A DNA stretch of 64,000 nucleotides from Megalonaias nervosa (Eukaryota > Mollusca > Bivalvia > Unionida > Unionidae): positions 1-64,000 of the forward strand of contig JAECUM010009400.1 in the NCBI GenBank assembly GCA_016617855.1, in the 5' to 3' direction. Every line of letters begins with the position of its first letter. The stretch's first letter is position 1. Shown here piece by piece: positions 46,340 through 54,027 of the stretch. Below the pieces are notes generated by a model, which saw only the letters and a program-made list of their open reading frames with translations, made no database searches and was not told the DNA's origin. The position numbers and the translations under genes are program-made.

Positions 46340-46735
46340 TGATTAATATCTCTTCTCTAGAGAGTTGTGGTAGCCCTGAAAAGTGTTATTTTGTTGGGGG
46401 TTATGGCAATCTCTTAACGTCTCAGATTGAGTCCCCGTCTGGCGGAAGGCTTTCCCAAAGGATAAAGTCTGTTTATGCGGAAGGAGAAGGAGAACTCTTT
46501 CCTATCCACACGGCAGTGGACAAAACCTCTGTCTGGCTTCTGCTACTGATGTTGCTGCTGCTGCTGTCTTTGCTTCTGAAGTCTATTCTTCTCCGTCCAC
46601 TAATCTTGCTCTTTCTTGATTTCTTCTCTGAAGACCTCTTCTGTCAGGTCTTCGACCACTTTCAACATCATGACATTCTCTATCTCATCAGCTTGGCTAG
46701 TCTTGAACACATCTTAATAGGAGGATGAGTCAACA
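46340..46735 (-). pseudogene. Decayed relative of the preceding minus-strand frame
   Basis: The minus-strand reading gives DVFKTSQADEIENVMMLKVV, EEVFREEIKKEQD and a Gln-rich run (CAG repeats near 46,540-46,570) with stops. It resembles 45,652-46,062 in composition and order (acidic helix then Gln/Pro-rich). The block near 46,370-46,425 (GCCCTGAAAAGTG, GGGGTTATGGCAATCTCTTAA) resembles 45,550-45,600. I infer a tandem duplicate. The apparent + strand Leu-rich frame here is the antisense of the Gln run. Confidence 0.4.
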
Positions 46736-47048
46736 ATGGATGGTCAAACTGGAGACTATCTCGCTTTATACGTCTCAGGCGCAGAGGCGATAGAAAACAT
46801 CCCTACGATTTGTGTTGGGTAGCAAGGCTATAGAGCTGATCTTTATGATGAGGGATAGAGAGAAGTCAAAGATCATGTATTCATAGTGTTTTTTGAAAAC
46901 AAACGACACATTTTTTCGAAACACAACATCTTTTTAGTTAACACATAACCAAAAACTAACAATTTATATAACATTAAACAAGTTATTTTTGACAAGGTTG
47001 ACAACGTTGTGAAATTAGGTTAGACATCCACTGAGTAAGGTCATTGGG
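46736..47048. other. Gene-free stretch
   Basis: AT-rich spacer before the protease gene; I see nothing in it. Confidence 0.5.
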
Positions 47049-47540
47049 TTATTGATGTACACTACGTTTCCTAGCTAAAGACAAAATAGATCCATAACAA
47101 TCACAAAACCATCGATCTACCTTTTCATCGGTTCTAGAAGAGTTACGATTAAAATAAGTCACTAAATGTTCTAAGAAATATCCAAGACTGCGTTGATGAA
47201 GAAACTGCACACAATATTGTCCACACACCATAGAATCTGTACCTTGTAATTTCACATTGTTGAATCGTGTCGTCTGGGCATTTCTTCTGATAAAGTCGAT
47301 GATGTCGTCCTCCAAAAGAGGTAATCCATGCGAATCAAAATACTTCACACAACCATCTTTAGGGAAGTAGACGGCTACCCAGTGAGTTCCTGGGAGATGA
47401 CTGTCGTCCGTGTTGACGACATAAGCTTGATGGTCTTCAGGTTTGCGATGAGGACGTTCATCTTTAGCATACACGACAGGATTCTAAGAAGCAGTATACA
47501 AACTGTTGTTCAGAAGGTAATACAGTTTCCAGGTATCCAT
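47049..47540 (-). pseudogene. Polinton adenain-like cysteine protease, one in-frame stop
   Basis: Maturation protease of the Ulp1/adenovirus-protease fold. The start at 47,540 (MDTWKLYYLLNNSLYTAS) is followed by one in-frame TAG at codon 19; the rest is open. Catalytic residues are all visible: His in LPGTHWVAVYF, Asp in KYFDSHGLPL, Gln in LQGTDSMV, and Cys in VCGQYCVQFL. The C-terminus is Arg/Lys-rich. The length (about 163 codons) is normal for Polinton proteases. It is the least damaged gene of this Polinton. It lies just downstream of the Cys/His protein gene on the same strand. Confidence 0.85.
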
Positions 47541-47580
47541 TTTTCTTGTGTTTTTGTTTTCCACAGGTAATGATAAGTCA

Positions 47581-48048
47581 TCAATTCAATTCTGACTTGT
47601 TGTTTGAAAATCTCTGACGGTTTCTTCGCTTCGACTCCGCACTCTGTGACAAGATAGCTTCGATGCGAAAGGTCTCCAGAGTAGTCAATGGAGGAGAGGA
47701 ATGATCACGCAAGTCTTTATACTACTGATGCAACACTGTTTCTTGTGAGATGAGACCCCAAGAGTCCTCCAGATACTATTCCAATTTTTCTTCTTGACTC
47801 ATCATCAGACATTTATCGTGTTGAATTTGACTGGGACGATCGTTTTGACATCCATAACAATATTTATTGGTCAATTCAGTAATTTTATTCTCCAGATATT
47901 TTGCAAAACAGGAGACTCAAGTGTGTTCTTGTTCTGGCCATCTGTACTTCATCACTATGTCCTCTTTGTCTTCCACAGTTTCCACGTTATCCTCCCATTC
48001 CATTTCCAAAGATTATCTACTGTTCAAAGAGGGATTACAGTCTTCCAT
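47581..48048 (-). pseudogene. Polinton small Cys/His protein, with in-frame stops
   Basis: Minus-strand frame of 156 codons from the ATG at 48,048 to the TGA at 47,581, with four in-frame stops. It has an acidic start MEDCNPSLNSR, then YLENKITELTNKYCYGCQND followed by PSQIQHDKCLMMSQEEKLE, a C-x2-C...H-x3-C cluster. Small proteins with 'CxGC...HPSQ..H..CL' are known to me in other Mavericks; their function is not established. The frame also contains the Arg-rich end SAESKRRNRQRFSNNKSELN. It is placed between the capsid-type gene and the protease. Confidence 0.6.
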
Positions 48049-48053
48049 AGCTT

Positions 48054-48830
48054 CTAATAGTCTAGAATGACTTCTCTCAAGCCGTTGACTTCTATGGTAT
48101 TGTAGAATTCGGCATACAAGATGACGTTCACCGTCTTGGCTAGAGCTTCTGCAAACTGAAGTTCCACACGCAGTTGACCTGATTTTATAGGGCGGAAATG
48201 TCCCTCATCACTGCCTTGGTCTGGCGTGAAATCAAAGGCCCACAGTGCGTAGCCTCCTGCATAATCTTCGTACGCAATGCCGTGGCTAGTGTTGGTCCCT
48301 AGCTGTCCGGTGGCGTCGTACAGAGTCAAGTACAATCTCAAGCAATTTTCTGGATAAAGTATGGTTCAAATGGTCTGGTACACAAGGTCTTGTCATCGCG
48401 ACAGACTTCGATCTTGGACACTTTGTAGTGCTTAAACTGAAAAGGATTGGTAGTGACGGCTCCGTTGTTGGCTGCGTTGCTAACGATGCCAGCGATTAAA
48501 CGTTTGGTTAACTGTGCTTGGAACAGATGATCTTCGGTCTTGGATCGGAGTTCAGGTTTTTCTGCTCAAAGCGTAACTGACGTCGTTTCCCACTTTAGGT
48601 AACACTTCCACACGACGCACGTAGAATCTGGCTTCTTGGATGATGGTTTTGTACTCGTTGGCATGGGCCATCACATGGAAAACGGTACTGCTTCGATTCA
48701 GTCTCAAGCACAGCATCTCACTCGAGTTTTCTGGCGCTTGATACCTACTCTTTAAAAGTATTGATCTTTCTCGCTTGGTGTTGGTAGTCACAATGAACTA
48801 TCGGTCTTGAACGTTTTGCCTTTAGCAGCA
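48054..48830 (-). pseudogene. Polinton capsid-type protein (F54H12.2-like), C-terminal two thirds
   Basis: Minus-strand pieces in order are SEMLCLRLNRSSTVFHVM and EARFYVRRVEVLPKVGNDVS (48,552-48,791), then after a frame change RLIAGIVSNAANNGAVTTNP and FKHYKVSKIEVCRDDKTL (48,380-48,520), then after another change DYAGGYALWAFDFTPDQGSD and LRVELQFAEALAKTVNVILY followed by AEFYNTIEVN (48,054-48,341). This order matches the capsid-type Polinton protein annotated in databases as uncharacterized protein F54H12.2-like. The N-terminal third is missing: repeats begin at about 48,880. It is non-functional. Confidence 0.75.
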
Positions 48831-48895
48831 GGGAAGGTGAATAGACCACTCTTATGATTAAGCCAAATTTTAGTGATAATTGAGGCAAGTGGTCT

Positions 48896-49071
48896 GTTCG
48901 ACTGCCGTACCGCGAAATCATTTGTCTTAATCATAATGCAAATATATTCATTACCAAATGTCTGTCCACCCCACCCCACCCCCTTGCTGCGGTGGACCCT
49001 ACAACTTGGTTTTCGAGCAAATTTTGCATTATGATTAAGACAAATGTGTAAGGTTCGACTGCCATACCGCG
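48896..49071. repeat. Composite direct and inverted repeat
   Basis: Direct copies of GTTCGACTGCC(G/A)TACCGCG occur at 48,896-48,914 and 49,053-49,071. Between them, TTTGTCTTAATCATAATGCA(AAT) at 48,921-48,943 is inverted at 49,021-49,044 (one mismatch). It could be the terminus of the Polinton or a small foldback element inserted next to it. Confidence 0.7.
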
Positions 49072-50115
49072 CATATCATATTCCCTTCTTGTCTGCTGTT
49101 ATCTTACACACACATGTGGTCATTCACCCTTCCTGCTGCTATGAATTTATCCAGATCAACTATTGCATGTATATACATGAAGTGAGTCATACATACATGT
49201 ACTGAGATAGGTATGCGTACCGATTTTTCAAGGACATGTGTGGTAGTTCAAACAATAGCTGTGTTTATCGCCGCGGATATCTCCCCCCGGATATCTCCGG
49301 GAGATAGGTATTTGTGTGCAGTTTATTTCCGTGCTTTAATTTTAAATATAATACATTTTAATCGGTTCATATATATAATGGTAAAATATCTTAATAAAAT
49401 TATAAATATTTATTTATTTGTAAAATCAGATATCAAATGCTTTTGCACAATAATCACATATAATAATTTCTAAAACGTATATCCGTAGTCGAGTTCGTTA
49501 GCTCAATGTTAAAGTTGCTGGAAACTTTAATACTGATGTTTGCGGTTCGACCCCAGATCTCGCCGAGATGGGTTCGGGTCCCCGGGTCGCCCACGTCTTT
49601 TTAATAAGTGGGGGGGGGAGGCATCCCCTGAGATTTCGATAAATCACCACGTATCTCGTGGTCGGATTCTATTTTGGAATTCTACCCCGGGGTTTCGTGG
49701 GGTTTTATCGAAATCGCAATGCCTAGACAGCCTTCTGAATTGCTAATATTTCGCTTTCGTCAATTAGAAATTCGCCGGGAGGTGTGTCTATGCAAATTTG
49801 CCCCCCCCTAAAATAATCAGTAGTATGCCTTGAGCTCTCTGCCCCATGGAAGAACCCCCAAATAAACATCCAGAAAGGGTGTTAGCCAAAAGAAACAGAA
49901 CATGGGCGTGCCGCATAATACGTCATAAGAGAGACGACAATGTAAGGACCCCATGAAAGTTACACAGGCTATCGAGGGGCTCCATTGAAGGGTAACCGCT
50001 AGGATCTACTGATTATTTTTGATAAATTAAAATACAGACAAACATGCATACATACAGACATACATAGAAAGGGGAAATAATTCTCTAGCAGAGGAGGAGC
50101 AGAGTTAATCACAGA
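49072..50115. other. Gene-free spacer between the two viral elements
   Basis: It contains a short dyad-rich motif (CCCGGATATCTCCGGGAGAT, 49,285-49,304). A tRNA-like promoter pair lies here, with A box TAGCTCAATGT near 49,498 and B box GGTTCGACCCC at 49,542-49,552, followed by a GC-rich segment to 49,710. No acceptor stem pairs well, so it is more likely a SINE head than a tRNA gene. No clear terminal inverted repeat of either viral element can be seen by eye. Confidence 0.45.
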
Positions 50116-50782
50116 TTAACCAAAGATTTTATCTAGACCTATACGATATCTGGATCTTGGATCATGTAGATTTATTGTAATAAATCCAAACGGAACAGCT
50201 TGTGCTTTTGAAAAGAAGTTTCTGAATTACATCATGTCCATATCCCCTGAACACCAAGTATAATAAATATTCTGTAAAGTATAATTATCTACTCCATTAA
50301 ACACAACCAAAATATTACAGTTGTCTCTGATCACTTTAGGTATTTGTGTATATCTTTGTGTAACATAAACGTCAGTATTTTTGTGACGACCTCGAGAAAA
50401 TATTCTAGCTGGATTTGTTTGTCTGTCCAACATAACGTCATCGTACACCACTAAATTATTAATAAATCCATCTAGGTCATCTACAGATGGGGCCTCATCA
50501 ATATAAGGTGATAAAGTCAACAACATCGTCTCCGTCTTTATTAACTGATTTCACTTTCTCATTAAAATCCTTAAGTACTTCGTAACAATGTTGATCATCT
50601 ACGGATGGTGCTACTAAATACAATTTACTCCATTTTAACCATCGCATTATTAAATTTAATAATAGTTGTGTTTTACCTGATCCAGATGGATCTATTATAA
50701 TCATTCTTATCGAATTTGGTAATGCTGAATGGTGCTTTACTGGCTCCTGTTTTCGTGTCGCCGAAAAATCAATTATATCCAT
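50116..50782 (-). pseudogene. Viral element: packaging ATPase (FtsK/HerA), one frame change and one stop
   Basis: Genome-packaging ATPase of the Polinton/adintovirus class. It starts at 50,782 (MDIIDFSATRKQEPVKHHSA). Walker A is IIDPSGSGKTQLL (about residues 28-40), then WSKLYLVAPSVDDQHCYEV. The frame changes near 50,500-50,526. The second frame has NLVVYDDVMLD (Walker B), RGRHKNTDVYVTQRYTQIPK (sensor/arginine-finger region) and CNILVVFNGVDNY. It meets a TAA at 50,227-50,229, but the same frame stays open and protein-like beyond it (AVPFGFITINLHDPRSRYRI) to a TAA at 50,116-50,118, so the TAA at 50,227 looks premature. It is divergent from the PLA2 gene, with only 12 bases between the two start codons. 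Confidence 0.85.
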
Positions 50783-50794
50783 ATTATTAATAAC

Positions 50795-51322
50795 ATGAGT
50801 CTATATTGTGTTCGATGTAGATTATCTACACCCACCACTGGACTGACAACAATAATAACAAAAAATAAACGACGTGCATTAACAGGTAAATGTGTAAAAT
50901 GCGGCACGAAAAAATATAAATTTATCTCCATGTCTGATTCCCTGACAAAGTCAGGTACAAAGACAGGTGGAGATATAGCCGCTTTATTAGGAAAATTACC
51001 AGGAACTCCGTGGGCTAAATATGCCGGTGAGAAACACCTTCCTGGATATAATTATTGTGGTCCTGGAACCCGACTTGACATCCGACTTGATGATCAAGAT
51101 CAACCAAGACCAGGAGAGTATCCAGTAAATAAGATTGATCAAGCGTGTCATGTTCATGATGTTGCGTATAAAAGTAAAGATTTACAACAAAGGCATCTCG
51201 CAGATGTAAAATTGATTCATGCATTAAATTCTATACCTAATAAATCTGTCAGAGATAAATTAGCTACTTTTCTAGTAAAATCTGCCATGAAAGGTAAAAT
51301 AATGCTAGGGGCTGGTAATTAA
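50795..51322 (+). CDS. Viral element: zinc-ribbon plus phospholipase A2-like protein
   Basis: 175 residues from the ATG at 50,795. An in-frame ATG at 50,729 lies inside the divergent ATPase gene and is unlikely. The N-terminus is a zinc-ribbon: YCVRC, then KCVKCGTKKYKF about 28 residues on. The C-terminal part is a parvovirus VP1-type phospholipase A2 domain, with calcium loop YNYCGPGTRLD, then VNKIDQACHVHDVAYKS containing the catalytic His-Asp pair, and a further helix RHLADVKLIHAL. In parvoviruses this domain breaches the endosomal membrane during entry; the same role is inferred here. The end AMKGKIMLGAGN is Gly-rich. It is intact. The stop is 16 bases before the integrase start, so the two genes are probably co-transcribed. 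Confidence 0.8.
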   Translation: MSLYCVRCRLSTPTTGLTTIITKNKRRALTGKCVKCGTKKYKFISMSDSLTKSGTKTGGDIAALLGKLPGTPWAKYAGEKHLPGYNYCGPGTRLDIRLDDQDQPRPGEYPVNKIDQACHVHDVAYKSKDLQQRHLADVKLIHALNSIPNKSVRDKLATFLVKSAMKGKIMLGAGN

Positions 51323-51338
51323 TTATATAAATATTATA

Positions 51339-52334
51339 ATGGAATCCATTTATTATAGCCCAAGAGGATATTGGAGAGGTAGATCAGCGATTACTAAATT
51401 ATCTGAAGCAGCAAAAGTCTCACATTCTGTTGCTGCAGCGTGGTTAGCACGACAGGCAATATGGCAAATTTATCTACCACCACCTAAAAATATTCAATAT
51501 GCACATTTTGATGTCAGCGTCCCTAATGAGGTTCATCAAGCAGATATTTTATTTTTACCACACGATACCATTAAAATTGGTAAACGTCAGTCACGCACAT
51601 ACAAATACGCATTAACTGTCGTTGACGTTGCAAGTAGATATAAAGAAGCTGAACCATTATCAACAAAGACAGCGTCTGAAGTTTCATCTGCGTTTGAACG
51701 AATTTATCAGCGAGGATCTGGACCACAAGATGGTCTACGATGGCCACAGTTATTACAGGTTGATCCTGGCAAAGAATTTCTAGGAGTAGTATTATCGTTA
51801 ATGAAGAAACATAACGTTAAAATTAGACGAGGACATACTGAAATTCATCGTGATCAGGCAATTGTTGAACGATTTAATCGAACACTTGCCGAGCGGTTAT
51901 TTGGATACCAATATGCAAAAGAAATATCTACTAACTTTAAATCTGGTGAGCGATCTCGTGAATGGGTTGCAAGGTTACCAAGTGTGATAGCTGCATTAAA
52001 TAATGAAATTACTCGTTCAACTTCCATGAAACCTTCTATTGCGATCACAAAAAAATATATACCCCGTAGTAATGACAGACAACAACCTCAACCAGTATTA
52101 GGTAATGCAACTGTAAGATATTTATACGAACCTGGTGAACTTGAAGGTGGTAAAAAAAGAACAACCGATCCTATCTGGAGCGTGGCTACACATACAATTT
52201 CTAGTGTGGTTAGATCCACTGGTAGACCTCCAATTTACAGATTAGATTCGAGAGCCCCTCAACGTGGATTTGTACGTGAACAATTACAGGTAATTCCTAA
52301 AGACACACAATTACCACCACATACAATTACATAA
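51339..52334 (+). CDS. Viral element: retroviral-type DDE integrase
   Basis: Intact 331-residue integrase that would insert the viral genome into host DNA. The N-terminal helical part (ITKLSEAAKVSHSVAAAWLA) is of the Polinton type. The core has VHQADILFLP with Asp69, TVVDVASRYKEAEPL, LLQVDPGKEFLGVV with Asp142, and QAIVERFNRTLAERL with Glu177, an acid triad with close to DD35E spacing. A C-terminal SH3-like or chromo-type segment (YEPGELEGGKKRTTDPIWSV, PPIYRLD, REQLQVIP) follows. The ATG is preceded by an all-AT tract. It overlaps tail to tail with the HNH frame on the other strand by about 75 bases. Quite different from the integrase remnant at 43.8 kb. Confidence 0.9.
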   Translation: MESIYYSPRGYWRGRSAITKLSEAAKVSHSVAAAWLARQAIWQIYLPPPKNIQYAHFDVSVPNEVHQADILFLPHDTIKIGKRQSRTYKYALTVVDVASRYKEAEPLSTKTASEVSSAFERIYQRGSGPQDGLRWPQLLQVDPGKEFLGVVLSLMKKHNVKIRRGHTEIHRDQAIVERFNRTLAERLFGYQYAKEISTNFKSGERSREWVARLPSVIAALNNEITRSTSMKPSIAITKKYIPRSNDRQQPQPVLGNATVRYLYEPGELEGGKKRTTDPIWSVATHTISSVVRSTGRPPIYRLDSRAPQRGFVREQLQVIPKDTQLPPHTIT

Positions 52335-52576
52335 CCAGAACCAGGGCGTCCAGCGCCCCGACGTCGGTTACACTCAAGACAGGTCAGCATCACATTATTA
52401 CGTGTATGACCAAGATCACTATTAATTCTATCTACGGTAAATTGTCTTGGATTATTATTCGAATATTGCCACAACATATTACATTTACAACTTGCACAAT
52501 TATTATTCTGTAGTTGTTTTAGTTTTATAATAAATTCAACATCAATATCAAAATCACGATTATTTTTTTTTGTCAC
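52259..52576 (-). CDS. Viral element: HNH endonuclease downstream of the helicase
   Basis: A treble-clef HNH nuclease: a C-x2-C pair in NNNCASCKCNML, then QFTVDRINSDLGHTRNN with the Asp-Arg and His-x-x-Asn residues, then MLTCLECNRRRG with the second C-x2-C. The frame opens at a GTG (52,574-52,576), six bases after the helicase stop; an ATG two bases upstream is in another frame and meets a stop at once. So it may be a separate gene with a non-ATG start, or the C-terminal domain of the helicase protein after a frame change in the long A-run here (52,563-52,571 as T). The last ~30 residues are antisense to the integrase and may be meaningless. Confidence 0.65.
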   Translation of the reverse strand: MTKKNNRDFDIDVEFIIKLKQLQNNNCASCKCNMLWQYSNNNPRQFTVDRINSDLGHTRNNVMLTCLECNRRRGAGRPGSGYVIVCGGNCVSLGITCNCSRTNPR

Positions 52577-52581
52577 ATTGC

Positions 52582-54027
52582 TTATAACCAGATAGTTTTT
52601 TTTCTTATTACGTCATTGCTAACAGTCTGATCATTATTTTCTGTAAAATTCATAATAACCCTATGTAGTTGAGATATTCTTCTGACTCTAGAAACTGCAA
52701 GATAGACTAAATTCGACCATTCGATCCGATCATCTATAATCCAAATATTTGTATCAGAAATAGTTAACCCTTGTGAAGAGTGAATAGTTATAGCGTATCC
52801 TAACGTCCACGGTGATTTATTCATATTCAGCGCATTCTCAACGACATTAATATCTACTAAAACAATATCATTCAAGACAAGATTCTGTACTCGGACACTT
52901 TCAGTGTCTCCATCAGGAATTTCAACATCAATATTCTGTTGTCGAGTATCTGCTGGGCGATAACACAAAGGTACAGGTAGATCTGAAAACTTTTCTTTAT
53001 GTAACATAAATAATTTATTTTGTAGTTCATCACGAACTATTTTTCTACTTGCAACTATTAAATCAGCGGGGTTCCATAAATTTAGAAAATCATTCATAGA
53101 AGTCTCTGGAATTACTCCTCGCATTATTTCACATTGTACTCTGTCTGGTTGTAGTCTGATTAACCTTTTAAATTCCTTCAGCGGTTCATCAATAGCTCTA
53201 TAGTCATCATTTATTTCCTCGTAATAATCTACGTTATTCTTCAGCCATTCATGTGGAGACTGTCCAATAAAAGGTGGTGGTTGACCATGATCACCGCACA
53301 TTATTATAGCAGTATTCTTCGTCAATAACCATTCAAGAAATGTTTTTAATATTTCTAACGACACCGTGCATATCTCGTCCCATATAATATATTTAGGTAT
53401 ATATTTTTCACCCATTCTCTCAGGAGTCCATGTGTCTCCACACCATCTGAAGAAACTATGATAAGTACACGATTTTACTCCTCGCTCTTTTATTTCTCTG
53501 GCGAGTTTATGTGTCGGTGTCAAAACAATTATATCCGAATTATTATTCATGAATAATTTAATCACACGCGTTGTTTTACCTGAACCACCACATCCGTTAA
53601 GATAAACAGTTTTATGTCTAGCCACAGGATCATATACAGATGGTGCTGATGACTTTGATACCTGATTATTATTTTTGTAATATATTTCCTTAATTTCAAC
53701 GTCGGCAGATTCAGAATAACTAAGTATATTTTCTTGTTTTATTCTCCATGACCCCCATTCACCATTACCAAGTAGCGGTTTTAATAAATCCGTATATTTT
53801 TTATTTATATAAAACGAATCCGTGGCGACTCTGACAGCATCACGAGAAAATCTATTTATCATAGACAGTATATTTATAGAAACATATGCCAACATAGATG
53901 ATCTTAAATGAGTAAATTGTGGTGAGTCACCATCAAGATAACTCACAATTGTACCTAGTTTGGTTCCGTCTGATAAATAAGCATTACTCCGATTTATAAA
54001 TATGTTTTTTTTCTGTTGTATCAGCAA
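52582..54027 (-). CDS. Viral element: polymerase C-terminal part fused to SF1 helicase
   Basis: 481 residues from the first usable codon; the frame really continues that of the polymerase upstream. Residues 1-130 finish the polymerase palm and thumb, with motif C as AVRVATDSFYI (Asp70). Residues 140-481 form a superfamily 1 (Pif1/RecD-like) helicase. Motif I is LNGCGGSGKTTR (145-152), Ia VLTPTHKLAREI, II YIIWDEIC (213-219), III IMCGDHGQPPPF (243-248), V YAITIHSSQGLTI (about 413-419) and VI VYLAVSRVRR (about 444-449). All helicase motifs are present and in order. A helicase in the same polypeptide as PolB is not a feature of classical Polintons as I know them. The predicted role is unwinding ahead of the polymerase. 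Confidence 0.85.
   Translation of the reverse strand: MLIQQKKNIFINRSNAYLSDGTKLGTIVSYLDGDSPQFTHLRSSMLAYVSINILSMINRFSRDAVRVATDSFYINKKYTDLLKPLLGNGEWGSWRIKQENILSYSESADVEIKEIYYKNNNQVSKSSAPSVYDPVARHKTVYLNGCGGSGKTTRVIKLFMNNNSDIIVLTPTHKLAREIKERGVKSCTYHSFFRWCGDTWTPERMGEKYIPKYIIWDEICTVSLEILKTFLEWLLTKNTAIIMCGDHGQPPPFIGQSPHEWLKNNVDYYEEINDDYRAIDEPLKEFKRLIRLQPDRVQCEIMRGVIPETSMNDFLNLWNPADLIVASRKIVRDELQNKLFMLHKEKFSDLPVPLCYRPADTRQQNIDVEIPDGDTESVRVQNLVLNDIVLVDINVVENALNMNKSPWTLGYAITIHSSQGLTISDTNIWIIDDRIEWSNLVYLAVSRVRRISQLHRVIMNFTENNDQTVSNDVIRKKTIWL

Noticed and set aside
46339..46728. Leu-rich + strand frame resembling a transmembrane segment
   Set aside because: It is the antisense of a Gln (CAG) run in a decayed minus-strand gene.
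49480..49560. Functional tRNA gene
   Set aside because: A and B boxes are present, but the acceptor and T-arm stems do not pair convincingly; a SINE head or tRNA relic is more likely.
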